Assembly: GCA_030039865.1 (NCBI GenBank)
Contig: JASHUS010000129.1
Coordinates: 1-14,195 of the forward strand
Direction: 5' to 3'
Source: Thermoplasmata archaeon
GTDB taxonomy: Archaea > Thermoplasmatota > Thermoplasmata > Lutacidiplasmatales > UBA184
DNA: 14,195 nt
The notes beneath the pieces were generated by a model. It was not told where the DNA came from, searched no databases, and saw nothing but the letters and a program-made list of their open reading frames with translations. Of the stretch, positions 1 to 7,953 are shown one piece after another. The position numbers were made by a program, and so were the translations under genes. Within the stretch, counting starts at the first letter, position 1; every line of letters begins with the position of its first letter.

Positions 1-1
1 G

Positions 2-316
2 GTCCCGTCAAGCGAGGAGGCAGCCGACGCGCCAACGTCCCCATCCCCCGCCATCGCTCGACTGTCACCAGGTGCTCCTGCTCCCGCGGCCGCCGACAAC
101 TCGTCTCTCAGCGCACCTGCCCCGAACGGGACCGGTATACCCCCACCTCCTCCGCGAGAGCTCCCGGCCCCGCCTCCTCCCGCTCCTCCACCTCCGCAGG
201 CGCTCGGTCCCGGCGTCGACCCCGCGGCCCCCTTCTGCCCGCGATGCGGCGCTCGGGCCCGGTTCGTTCCCTCCTACCACCGGTACTACTGCGAAACCTG
301 CCGTCGCGGAGTCTGA
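2..316 (+). CDS. C-terminal end of a proline-rich, zinc-ribbon protein (5' truncated)
   Basis: An open frame runs from the window edge to the TGA at 314-316 (104 residues seen). It has no ATG, so it must be the tail of a gene that starts upstream. About the first 75 residues are a disordered Pro/Ala/Ser linker. The last 26 residues form a zinc ribbon with Cys79, Cys82, Cys97 and Cys100, of the form CPRCG-x5-F-x3-Y-x-R-x-YCETC. This ribbon matches in length, cysteine spacing and the Tyr-x-Arg-x-Tyr-Cys signature the tail of the YbjN-like protein at 10481-11089. The catalytic or structural domain lies outside the window, so its function cannot be named. It lies 117 bases before the GTPase gene on the same strand, and may or may not share its transcript. 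I am confident in the frame because the ribbon is intact, and uncertain about everything upstream. Confidence 0.85.
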   Translation, partial: VPSSEEAADAPTSPSPAIARLSPGAPAPAAADNSSLSAPAPNGTGIPPPPPRELPAPPPPAPPPPQALGPGVDPAAPFCPRCGARARFVPSYHRYYCETCRRGV

Positions 317-396
317 ATTCGGTCCGTCGGTGGCCTCGGCCGCTGTTCCATAGATGCCGTAGGCCGTGCCGCGCCCTCGGGGCGGCCACCCCTATG

Positions 397-405
397 CTTA
401 TTCTT
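397..405 (+). promoter_or_regulatory. Possible archaeal TATA-like element before the GTPase operon
   Basis: An AT-rich island (cttattctt) stands out in an otherwise GC-rich gap and is centred about 33 bases before the ATG at 434. In archaea a TATA box lies about 26-30 bases before the transcription start, so this spacing would give a leaderless or nearly leaderless mRNA, which fits the lack of a Shine-Dalgarno sequence before 434. The evidence is position and composition only. The same T-rich stretch could instead serve as an archaeal terminator for the gene ending at 316. Confidence 0.3.
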
Positions 406-433
406 CGGGCCACTTACGGACCGACCATCCGAC

Positions 434-2395
434 ATGGCCGAGTCTCGGGCGCGGAGCTACGAGGAGACCCGGTACCAGGCAGAGACCACAATCCCCCAAC
501 TTTACGTCCTGGCGGACGGCAGCCGGGTACTCTTGGCCGAAGCGGGGCAGCTAGTCAGCCTCAGCCCCCGCAGCGAGGTGGAGCTGAGGGTCCCGATCCT
601 CGACGATACTTCAGCGATCGAGCGGCTCTCCGCTTCGGAGGACGGGTCGGTCGTCGCGCTCCATCAATCGTCGGGGAAGCTCCGCGTGTTCGAGACCGAC
701 ACTCGGCAGTGGTCGGGGCCGATCGCGGTCGGGAAGCTTCGGGACCTTTCGGTATCCCCTTTGGGGGAGGTCGTGGCGGTCGCAGCCGAAGACTCGGTCG
801 TCGGGTTCCGGCCTTCTCTCGACGCGCTGTGGCCCACGCCGGTGAACGTCGTGACCTGCGGCATCGCAACGTCGAAGCTCGGCGGCGAGGTCCTGGTCGC
901 CTCGTGGGACGGCGAGCTGCGATGGTACGACTCCGCGGGCGCCTCCCTCGCCAAGGTCGAGACCGGGGTGGTGATCGATCGGATCGCGGCGTCGGAGGAC
1001 CTCGACCTCGTCGCCGGCGTCGCCGACTCGAACTCCCTCCACCTCTGGAGCCGGGATGGTCGCACGCTGTTCCAGCAGAAGCTCGCCGGCAACGCCATCG
1101 GCCTCGCGATCGCCGCGGACGGCGCGACGATCGTCGTACCCCAGCAGGACGGGAGCGCGGTCGCGATCGGGAAGGATGGACGGCTCCGGTTTCGATTCAC
1201 CCCGGCGGCCGGCGGACTGAACGGCCTCGTCCGGATCCTCGGGAATCCCGCCGATGTACTCCTCGGAGGCGGGGACCAGCGCATCTACTATGTCGACCGG
1301 GACGGAAATCTCGTCTGGGGTCGCAATCTGCGGAGCCGGGTCGCGGGACTTTCGGCGTCCTCCAACGGCCGGACAATCGCGGCCGTCAATCAGGATCGGC
1401 TCGTTCACGTCCTGACCGTTCCCAACGCGTCGACCACCGTGCCGCCCCCCCCGCGGACCGCGAGCGCCGGGCGTCGACCGCCTCCGCCTCCCCCTCCACC
1501 GAGCGCTCCGGCCAACGTGCCCTCCGTCAGCGTACCGGCCGCCTCGGCTCCACCGCCCGCCCCTCGGCCGGCGGCGCCCGCGCCGCCGATCGCCGACCTC
1601 TCGGGCATCGACCCGTCGGACTCGATGGCGATCCTGGGCGAGACCGGCTCGGGGAAGACGACGTTCCTCGGCGTGATGCCGGTCGCATTCGCCGATCCCA
1701 AGTATGCGGGCGAGTTCAATCTCACGTACGGGCTCCAAGGTCTGCACTACGTTTCCACGATCCGGCTCGGTCTCCAGCGCGGGAACTGGCCCAGCGGCAC
1801 CGCGAGCGGGCAGACCTTCCTCGTGGCCGCATCGCTCAACTGGAAGAACAAACTGCACCAGCTCCGCGTCCGCCACATCATCATCACGGACATCGCGGGC
1901 GAGGTGTTCCGCGATCACCTCGGAACGCGGGGCGGCGTCCGCCATGCGATACCGCAGGAGGTTGCTCCCGCTGTCGATCGGCTCGTCGGCTCCGGCGGCT
2001 TCCTCTTCCTGGTCGATGGTACGGCCGAGGCGAACGACCTCGCCGAGACCGGCCTCGACCTCTACGCGTTCGTCCAGATGGTCATCGAGCGCTCCCGACT
2101 GGGGGAGAAGAAGCCGCTCCGCCGCCCGATCGCGGTGGTCCTCAACAAGTACGACGAGATGCCGGGCGATCGCAAGGCCCGGCCCGCGCCCGACGTCGTG
2201 CGCGAGTGCATGCCGGATCTCTATCGGCTGCTCCAGCTGCGGGTCCCCGAGGAGCTGGTGCTCTACGCCTACTGCTCCCCGGTGGGCTCGGTGATCAAGG
2301 GCGAGGGAAGGGAGAAACCGAAGATCCGGCTGCCCCTCGCGCCGTACAACGTGGCGAGCACGATCGTGTGGGTCGCGACCCACATGGCCGACTGA
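434..2395 (+). CDS. Seven-bladed beta-propeller fused to a double-GTPase-type TRAFAC GTPase
   Basis: This 653-residue protein joins two modules. Residues about 64-331 hold seven repeats of roughly 38 residues, each of the form 'hydrophobic-SxDG-xxVxVxxxDGxLxxW', as in WD40/PQQ-like propellers. A proline-rich linker follows (about 336-392, including a run of eight prolines). The GTPase domain covers about 395-653: P-loop GETGSGKT at 402-409, the G3 motif DIAGE at 486-490, NKYD (G4, guanine specificity) at 571-574, and a possible G5 loop around YCSPVG at 613-618. All expected GTP-binding motifs are present, so hydrolysis is likely. The fold and the 'GETGSGKTTFL' start match the double-GTPase (DO-GTPase2) branch of TRAFAC GTPases, which are usually encoded beside GAP1 proteins; the next gene is such a partner, only 8 bases downstream. 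No signal peptide or TM segment is seen, so it is cytosolic. The propeller is probably a protein-binding scaffold (inference). The start at 434 is the first ATG that keeps the whole propeller. Confidence 0.9.
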   Translation: MAESRARSYEETRYQAETTIPQLYVLADGSRVLLAEAGQLVSLSPRSEVELRVPILDDTSAIERLSASEDGSVVALHQSSGKLRVFETDTRQWSGPIAVGKLRDLSVSPLGEVVAVAAEDSVVGFRPSLDALWPTPVNVVTCGIATSKLGGEVLVASWDGELRWYDSAGASLAKVETGVVIDRIAASEDLDLVAGVADSNSLHLWSRDGRTLFQQKLAGNAIGLAIAADGATIVVPQQDGSAVAIGKDGRLRFRFTPAAGGLNGLVRILGNPADVLLGGGDQRIYYVDRDGNLVWGRNLRSRVAGLSASSNGRTIAAVNQDRLVHVLTVPNASTTVPPPPRTASAGRRPPPPPPPPSAPANVPSVSVPAASAPPPAPRPAAPAPPIADLSGIDPSDSMAILGETGSGKTTFLGVMPVAFADPKYAGEFNLTYGLQGLHYVSTIRLGLQRGNWPSGTASGQTFLVAASLNWKNKLHQLRVRHIIITDIAGEVFRDHLGTRGGVRHAIPQEVAPAVDRLVGSGGFLFLVDGTAEANDLAETGLDLYAFVQMVIERSRLGEKKPLRRPIAVVLNKYDEMPGDRKARPAPDVVRECMPDLYRLLQLRVPEELVLYAYCSPVGSVIKGEGREKPKIRLPLAPYNVASTIVWVATHMAD

Positions 2396-2403
2396 GGTCG
2401 CGG

Positions 2404-4887
2404 ATGCCGGCTGCGCTGCAGCTGATGTACGGCACCGCCCACACGAGCCGAGCCACCGGCTACCAGTTCGTAGGGCAGACGCCGGGCATCTCCGCACGGG
2501 ATCGCGAGCTCGTCCAGACGTACTCTTCGCCCTCCGGTCCTCTCACCGCGGATTGCAACTTCCACCTCGCCACCCTCGTCTACGCGCTCCCGTCGGGTCG
2601 GATCGCCGTCTCGCGGATGGCGAACATGGGCCCGGCGTTCGACGGGCGGCCCAACTCGATCGGAACGCACACAGCGGTCCTCGAGGTCTCGGACTATCTC
2701 GCGATGGAGGGCCGGATCGCCTGGGCGCGCGAATTGCTCCGCCCCAACCTCTCGGCCGACGGGGACCTCCCGACGCTCGACGTTCCCTCGGCGGCCGGCC
2801 TCCCCCCCGTGGCGACGGGGGCCCTCCCGGAGTGGATCGACCAGCCCCAGCTCGCCGCCGAGGCGCTCGGGGCCCTGGTGGAGCGACGTTCGCTCGTACT
2901 GGTCGACCCGATCCGGGAAGAGGACCCGCTCACCGCGCTCGAGGTGCTCCTCTGGATGGTCCCGCGGCGGCTCCGCACCGGCATCTCGCTCTGCACCTTC
3001 GACGTCGAGTCGAATCCTCGGCGGCCGTTCCGCTTGAAGATCCTCCCCGAGTCGGCGACCGGGATCCCCGGCGCCGAGGAGGGGGTGGTCGTGCTCCGTC
3101 TTCAGCACCCGGAGTCGACCCCTTCCATGGCGGGAGGTTACGCGCGCTTCGCGGTCGACGCGGTCTACGCGGCCGACGTCGATCCGGTAAAGTCGTTCCT
3201 CCGCTTCCTCCACCCGCTCGAGGACTCGCCCGCGAGCATCGACGCGATCCACGCGTACTGGGACCGGCTCGAGTCCGGTCCGGGGGTCGAGTCGGGCCCG
3301 ATGCGCGCGACCTGGGACCTCGATCTAGCGGAGATGGCGATCCCGATCGCCGCGGATCGGGCCCGGCACCACCTCGTCCAGGCCGGGATCGACCAGCGAG
3401 CGAACCCGCAGCCCGAAACGCTCTCCCGGGCGCTCTACGCGGTGGGCCCGCGCATCTTCATCGGCGGGAGCGACGAGGGCCTCGTGCCCACGGTCGGCAG
3501 CTTTCTCGAGCCGTACGCGACCCGGCACGACGCGGCCTCGCTCGCCCAAGCGCTGGACGGCGCTCCTCCCGGTCCCGTCGGCGGCCCCACCGCTTCGGGA
3601 ACCCTGGAGGCGACCCTCCAGCTGCACTTGGAAGCGTTGATCGCCGCGGCCACCGATCCGGCGGCGATCCCCGCGGATCCGACCGCCCGGGTCCGGCTCC
3701 TGGACGGAGCGACACAGCACCTCGATCCCCAGCGACAAAGCACGCCCGCCCAGCGCACTCGACTCGTCCTCGCGATGGTGGGGATTGCCCCGCCGGCTTC
3801 TCGCGAGTTGCGCCGGTGGGTCGCGGGTCGCCTCGAGGCCGAGGCGGGGCGACCCCCCGCCCCGGGGACCAACCCGGATCGTCTCCTCACCGTCTCGGCG
3901 CAGGTCTACCATGATCTCGGGGACGGTCTCGCCGAAGCGCAGGCACTCACACGACGGATCAGCGGGCGCGCACGTTCCCTCCCCGCGGGAATCGGGGACG
4001 ATCTGGTCACCGAGCCGTGGTCGCTTCTGGGCGCCGGGCCCGGCGACCCGGCCGGCAGCACCGCCCCGGGAAGCCCCCCTGCGGGCCCCGCCGCATCTTC
4101 CCCTCCCGGGGGGCCGATCACCCCGCCCTCCGGGACCGGCGCGCCCCTGGCCACACCATCACCGCCGACTCCTCCCATGGTCCGCGCCGCGCGCGAGATC
4201 GTGACGCACGCGACGACGCACGTGGGGACCGACCTCGGCCGCGTCGTACGCGAGTTCGCGCAGACGATGAGCGCCTCGGGAACTCCGGCGTTGGGGCTCG
4301 CCGTCCTGGGGCCACTCCTTACGATCGACCCGACGGCGGCGAGTCCGGCGCTCGCCGCCCCGATCGTCCAGCGGGCGATCTCCGACGCGCTCCTCGACCT
4401 CGCCGCGACCGCCCGAGCCAAGTCCGGATGCCGTCCCGCCCAGGCCCTGTGGACGTACTCGCGACTGTTGTCGGGGTGGACGTTCGGAAAGCAAGGCGGT
4501 CCCGAAGCATTGATCGAGCGTCTGGTCGCCGACCTCGATCAACTCGCCGCCACCGAGATCGAGGCTCCCCCGCTGACCCTGTGGGACTCGGCCACGGCCG
4601 CAGCCCTACCCCTGTACTACCTCGGCGAGCTGCCGCCGGACCTCGCCGACTGGACGAAGGAGGTGCGGAAGAGGGACGAGGCACCGGTGGGGGCCGAGCT
4701 CGCGTCGATCCGGGAGGTGCTCGAGTCGGCCCGCGCGCGGGTCGAGCGCATCCAGGCCCGCCTCGAGGAGAACCCAAAGACCAAGACCTCGAAACTCCTC
4801 GGGCGCTCGCTGCCGAACTCCGCCCCGAAACGGGCTCAGAAACAGATCGAGGATATGCTGAAGACCGTCGACGGGCGAGGCGGGTAG
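2404..4887 (+). CDS. GAP1-family GTPase-associated protein (GAP1-N2/GAP1-M type)
   Basis: The product is 827 residues. The N-terminus (about 3-135), with LQLMYGTAHTSRATGYQFVG followed by TPGIS and later a TxDCNFHLATLVYALPSGR stretch, has the look of GAP1-N2. Residues about 140-270, including ALVERRSLVLVD and LLWMVPRRLRTGISLCTFD, look like GAP1-M. These domains are defined by their constant association with TRAFAC/double GTPases; the biochemical role is unproven, and partner or regulator of the GTPase is the family-based guess. The middle (270-540) is helical. A Gly/Pro/Ser linker covers about 541-591. The last 235 residues are helical and end in a charged coiled-coil stretch (AELASIREVLESARARVERI and onward) that I cannot assign; it may correspond to a GAP1-C-like region. 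A GAGGT overlapping the stop of the GTPase gene lies five bases before the ATG at 2404, supporting translation coupled to the upstream gene. The frame stays open far upstream of 2404, but that part is a GC-driven shadow of the GTPase gene. Confidence 0.85.
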   Translation: MPAALQLMYGTAHTSRATGYQFVGQTPGISARDRELVQTYSSPSGPLTADCNFHLATLVYALPSGRIAVSRMANMGPAFDGRPNSIGTHTAVLEVSDYLAMEGRIAWARELLRPNLSADGDLPTLDVPSAAGLPPVATGALPEWIDQPQLAAEALGALVERRSLVLVDPIREEDPLTALEVLLWMVPRRLRTGISLCTFDVESNPRRPFRLKILPESATGIPGAEEGVVVLRLQHPESTPSMAGGYARFAVDAVYAADVDPVKSFLRFLHPLEDSPASIDAIHAYWDRLESGPGVESGPMRATWDLDLAEMAIPIAADRARHHLVQAGIDQRANPQPETLSRALYAVGPRIFIGGSDEGLVPTVGSFLEPYATRHDAASLAQALDGAPPGPVGGPTASGTLEATLQLHLEALIAAATDPAAIPADPTARVRLLDGATQHLDPQRQSTPAQRTRLVLAMVGIAPPASRELRRWVAGRLEAEAGRPPAPGTNPDRLLTVSAQVYHDLGDGLAEAQALTRRISGRARSLPAGIGDDLVTEPWSLLGAGPGDPAGSTAPGSPPAGPAASSPPGGPITPPSGTGAPLATPSPPTPPMVRAAREIVTHATTHVGTDLGRVVREFAQTMSASGTPALGLAVLGPLLTIDPTAASPALAAPIVQRAISDALLDLAATARAKSGCRPAQALWTYSRLLSGWTFGKQGGPEALIERLVADLDQLAATEIEAPPLTLWDSATAAALPLYYLGELPPDLADWTKEVRKRDEAPVGAELASIREVLESARARVERIQARLEENPKTKTSKLLGRSLPNSAPKRAQKQIEDMLKTVDGRGG

Positions 4888-4894
4888 CGCGACG

Positions 4895-6904
4895 ATGGCC
4901 GGGGACGCGGGCGGACGGGAGCTCCGGCAGGCCCGCCCCCGCATCAAGGAGCTCGAGCGGCGGGCCGGCGACCGGGGTCTACCGGCCGCGCAGCGCGCCG
5001 AGGCAGCCCTCGACCTCGGGCGCCTCTACGCAGGGCTGCGCGCGAAGGATCCGGCGATCCGGTGGATCGAGTTCGCGGCTCAGACGTACGAGTTGATGGG
5101 GACGGTCGGCACATTCAACCAGGCGGCCGACGCGCACCGGCTCGCGGCGGGCATCGCTCAGCAGGCCGGGGATCGCCGGGCCCAGGCCGAGCTCCTACGG
5201 CTCGCCGCGACCGCGTTCCGGCGCGGCGAGGACGAGCGATCGGCCCGGGACGTCGACACCGAGATCGCGACGTTGGGCGCCCCCTCGACCCCGGCGGCCG
5301 CCGCGACTCCTCCGCCCCGCCCGCCGGTCGTCCCCCCCGCACCGCCGCGCGTCGTGGTCACGGCCCCCCGGACCGCGGACCTCGGCTCGGTGCCGGGCCA
5401 CGGAGCACAGCTCGAGGCGTTCGTCGCCCTCGATCCGGAAGCCCCCGGGTTCTGGGAGGATGTGAACCAGCGGCTCAACGTCGACGAGCTCGAGGAGGAG
5501 GCCCGGCACGCTTCGTCGCGCGACCTCGCGCGCCTCATCGCGAAGGTCGACGAGGTCGCGGGGTTGTGGGACTCCAGCATCCGCAAGCCCGAAGCGATGC
5601 GGGCGCTCCTCCATCGGCTCACCCAGAACTGGTACCGGCGCCGGACCCGGGGCGAACCGGCCGGCGCGTCGACCTCGTCGAAGGGATCGCGCCGGGGACC
5701 GCTCGCGAACCTCCTGGAGGTCGTGCGCGACGACCCCACGCGGATGAGCCTGATGGAGCGGCTCGGGAAGCTCCAGGGCTCGTCGGTCCGGGTAGGGTTG
5801 CGGATGCTCACCGGAACGATCGTGGGCATCATGGTCCTCCTCTTTGCCGGGGAGGTCGCGCTCTTCGCCTACCTCACGTACTCGTCGCACGGCGCGTTCC
5901 TCTCGAGCATCCCGCTCCTCGCCGTGTGGCCGCCGCTCTTCCTGCTCGTCGGGTTCATCGGGGGCGAGCGGATCTATGCGACGTACTACCGGATGTACCG
6001 GGACCCGAAGGCGCTCCGCCTCTGGGACCAGCCGTCCATCCGGCTCGCCGGTTATCTCATCGTGATGATGATCGTGCAGATCGTCTGGTTCACCTCCGAC
6101 ACGCTCCTCAGCCTGGTGTTCAAGATCCCGGGGATCGTCATCGGCAGGGGCGGTGCCCTCAACGAGGTCGGACTGCTCGGCTTCGCGGCGATCATCGCCG
6201 CCCTCGCGCTCCTGCTCACGTTCATGACCGTCCAGCAGAAGGCGCAGAGCACGCGCTGGACCTCGGTCGGAGGCTCGGTCGTCTACTTCGGGCTCACGGC
6301 GGCGATCACCCTGATCACCGTCGCGGGGGGGTTGGGCGCCTACCTTCACGCCTCGAGCGGTACGGGGATCCTCGACACGGTGTACGGCAGTTTCCTCTCG
6401 GTGCCCAGCTGGGTGCTGTTCGGGTTCGCGGGCCTTCTCGTGGGGATAATGTTCCTCCCGTATGGGGCGCATCGGCTCCGGCGGGGCCCCATCGAGGACC
6501 GTCTGCTCGTCGGGCAGGCGTACCTCGACGACCTCGATCGCCTGCCGGCGACACCGGGCGCCCACCGGTTCCCCGCCCTGCACGAAGTAAGTGGACAGCT
6601 CTCGGAGCGACGGTTCCGCCGCTCGCTCGACGCGTGCTTTACGTACGCGAGCGCGCGGCAGCGCTGGGAGGTGGGCGAACTCCTCAACGACGAGGGGGTC
6701 GTGGAGGCCGAGTTCGACCTCGAGTGGTCGAAGGGCACCCAGGCCTCCGAGTTCTTCGGGCACCTGCGGCGATCGGCCGAGGGACCAGGTCCGGCGACCC
6801 CGAGCGCCGCGCCGTCGCGCGTGCGCACCTGCCCGAAGTGCGGGCATCTGGTCGAGTCCGACTCTCTCTTCTGCTCCGACTGCGGCGCGAAGGTTCCCGC
6901 GTGA
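4895..6904 (+). CDS. TPR-like / six-TM / zinc-ribbon membrane protein of the GTPase locus
   Basis: The 669-residue protein has an unusual layout. Residues about 25-125 are Ala/Leu-rich helical hairpins resembling TPR repeats (for example AALDLGRLYAGL, AADAHRLAAGIAQQAGD and AELLRLAATAFRRGE). A Pro/Ala linker covers about 128-152, and a second helical region (about 170-260) has no recognised family. Six hydrophobic segments lie between about 304 and 523. A cytosolic tail follows, ending in a zinc ribbon (Cys646, Cys649, Cys660, Cys663; CPKCG-x10-CSDCG). The gap after the GAP1 gene is 7 bases, so the two are surely cotranscribed. The long N-terminal arm and the C-terminal ribbon probably lie on the same, cytoplasmic side, since the TM count is even. 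A role as membrane anchor or sensor for the GTPase/GAP1 pair is an inference from context. No enzyme motif is visible. The ATG at 4895 is the first start after the GAP1 stop. Confidence 0.82.
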   Translation: MAGDAGGRELRQARPRIKELERRAGDRGLPAAQRAEAALDLGRLYAGLRAKDPAIRWIEFAAQTYELMGTVGTFNQAADAHRLAAGIAQQAGDRRAQAELLRLAATAFRRGEDERSARDVDTEIATLGAPSTPAAAATPPPRPPVVPPAPPRVVVTAPRTADLGSVPGHGAQLEAFVALDPEAPGFWEDVNQRLNVDELEEEARHASSRDLARLIAKVDEVAGLWDSSIRKPEAMRALLHRLTQNWYRRRTRGEPAGASTSSKGSRRGPLANLLEVVRDDPTRMSLMERLGKLQGSSVRVGLRMLTGTIVGIMVLLFAGEVALFAYLTYSSHGAFLSSIPLLAVWPPLFLLVGFIGGERIYATYYRMYRDPKALRLWDQPSIRLAGYLIVMMIVQIVWFTSDTLLSLVFKIPGIVIGRGGALNEVGLLGFAAIIAALALLLTFMTVQQKAQSTRWTSVGGSVVYFGLTAAITLITVAGGLGAYLHASSGTGILDTVYGSFLSVPSWVLFGFAGLLVGIMFLPYGAHRLRRGPIEDRLLVGQAYLDDLDRLPATPGAHRFPALHEVSGQLSERRFRRSLDACFTYASARQRWEVGELLNDEGVVEAEFDLEWSKGTQASEFFGHLRRSAEGPGPATPSAAPSRVRTCPKCGHLVESDSLFCSDCGAKVPA

Positions 6905-7422
6905 CCGGCGAACGTCGCGTCCGAGACGCTCTCCGTTTTCTGCTGGCGCACCACGGGGCGGAGGGCTACGACCATACGCTGGGAATGCGCGTCAAGGGCC
7001 GGCAGCTGCGAATCTGCGCTCGATGCTTCGGGGTAGCACTCGGATGCGGGCTGGGCACGCTCCTTCTGGGTATCGCGTCGCACCTCGGGGCCGCGTGGTT
7101 CTCGCCCCCGTACCAGCTGGTCGTCGCCGCGCTTCCCGCATTCGCGGTCGTCGACTGGAGTCGGCAGGCACTGCGCGGTCGGGGATCGACGAACCCGCGA
7201 CGGCTCTTGACCGGAAGTCTGGTCGGATTCGCGATCTCGGACCTCGCGGCACTCGCGCGCTCGGGACAGATGGGGGAGTGGCAAATCGGCATGGTGCTCC
7301 TCGTCGCCTACCTCGCGGCGACGCTGACGGTCGTCGCCCTCGCGGCGCGAGGCTGGGACGCGAGGAGCCGTTCGTCGCTCCGGTCTCCCTCCTCGGGCGC
7401 CGGATCCGAGCCGGTGCTTTGA
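6901..7422 (+). CDS. DUF2085-like small membrane protein
   Basis: The GTG at 6901 overlaps the stop of the previous gene (GTGA), a typical coupled junction, and gives 173 residues. The sequence GRQLRICARCFGVALGCGLG at about 33-52 matches the hallmark of DUF2085 membrane proteins, a CARCxGxxxG motif entering the first TM helix (Cys39, Cys42), preceded by histidines (17, 18, 25) that could join the cysteines in metal binding. Hydrophobic segments follow at about 43-60, 70-87, 105-120 and 128-150. The C-terminal 20 residues are Ser/Arg-rich and poorly conserved in character. DUF2085 has no established function; the clustered Cys/His suggest a metal or redox site at the membrane face. A later ATG at 6985 would remove the histidines, so GTG is preferred. 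The link to the GTPase system rests on the operon position only. Confidence 0.75.
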   Translation: MTGERRVRDALRFLLAHHGAEGYDHTLGMRVKGRQLRICARCFGVALGCGLGTLLLGIASHLGAAWFSPPYQLVVAALPAFAVVDWSRQALRGRGSTNPRRLLTGSLVGFAISDLAALARSGQMGEWQIGMVLLVAYLAATLTVVALAARGWDARSRSSLRSPSSGAGSEPVL

Positions 7423-7450
7423 ACGGAGCAATGGGGCTGCACGGAGGGAA

Positions 7451-7936
7451 ATGTCGTACGGGCGGTGGGTCCTGATCTGTCTGGGATGCTTCTTCCTGAT
7501 CGGAGCGCTCTCCTTCCTCATCAACCCCCTGCTGAGCGCTGGCGGCGTCGTCCTGCTCGTGATCGCCGTGATCTGCTTCGTGATCGCCTCTCAGTGGAAG
7601 GAGAAGCCGCGCCCGATCGGACCTCTGCCGGCGTACCCGCCGCCTGCCCCGACCTACTACCCTGCACCTCCGCCGACCCCGGCGGCGCCGCCGCCCCCTC
7701 CGCCACCCCGGTACTCGGCTCCTGCCACTGCCGGTGTTGCGAGAGCCCCCGCCGCGATTCCCGTCGCGACCCCCTCCCGGCCGCAGGCTCAGACACCTCG
7801 CCCGACCGTCCCGTCATCACCGGATACTCGCTCGAGCGGCTCGAACATGGTCATCTGTTCGAATGCGAACTGCCGAGAGCTGTACGACGCATCGCAAGGA
7901 CCTTGCCCGAGCTGCGGGGCCCCGGCCCCGGGATGA
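7451..7936 (+). CDS. Small two-TM protein with proline-rich linker and zinc-binding tail
   Basis: The 161-residue protein starts with two close hydrophobic helices (about 7-26 and 31-48) that form a membrane hairpin. A long Pro/Ala/Thr linker follows (about 56-130, with a run of seven prolines), then a C-terminal metal-binding knuckle with Cys136, Cys141, Cys152 and Cys155 (CSNANC-x10-CPSCG). The first pair has four residues between the cysteines, not two, so it is a variant ribbon. GGAGG lies only three to four bases before the ATG, which is closer than usual for a ribosome site. The gap from the previous gene is 28 bases, so it is probably the last gene of the run that starts at 434. It shares the pattern 'membrane part, disordered linker, zinc tail' with the protein at 4895-6904. 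The hairpin should place the tail in the cytoplasm. I do not recognise a named family or function. Confidence 0.8.
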   Translation: MSYGRWVLICLGCFFLIGALSFLINPLLSAGGVVLLVIAVICFVIASQWKEKPRPIGPLPAYPPPAPTYYPAPPPTPAAPPPPPPPRYSAPATAGVARAPAAIPVATPSRPQAQTPRPTVPSSPDTRSSGSNMVICSNANCRELYDASQGPCPSCGAPAPG

Positions 7937-7953
7937 GGAGCGGTCGTCCCCGA

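Noticed and set aside
366..400. Hairpin CGCCC-TCG-GGGCG as an intrinsic terminator for the first gene.
   Set aside because: The stem is only 5 bases, and the T-rich stretch starts well beyond it; this is common in DNA of such GC content.
1441..1590. CCG/CCC-rich stretches at proline tracts as tandem repeats of possible regulatory meaning.
   Set aside because: They are codons of disordered proline linkers without a fixed DNA repeat unit.
244..2403. The frame that ends as the GAP1-like gene stays open for 720 codons upstream of 2404, suggesting one 1547-residue protein.
   Set aside because: The upstream part is Arg/Gly/Pro-rich with no domains and overlaps the GTPase gene, whose propeller and G motifs are intact. 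It is a GC-driven shadow; the domain starts right at the ATG at 2404.
611..2497. Long minus-strand frame (628 residues) antisense to the GTPase gene.
   Set aside because: Arg/Asp/Gly-rich composition without any motif; it mirrors the codon bias of the real gene.
5195..6847. Minus-strand frame of 550 residues antisense to the TPR-like/6TM gene.
   Set aside because: Low-complexity charged sequence rich in Arg/Glu/His, no TM or domain signal.
5062..6900. Long frame overlapping the TPR-like/6TM gene and leading into the DUF2085-like gene.
   Set aside because: The TM helices and zinc ribbon lie in the other frame; only the part from the GTG at 6901 looks like a protein.
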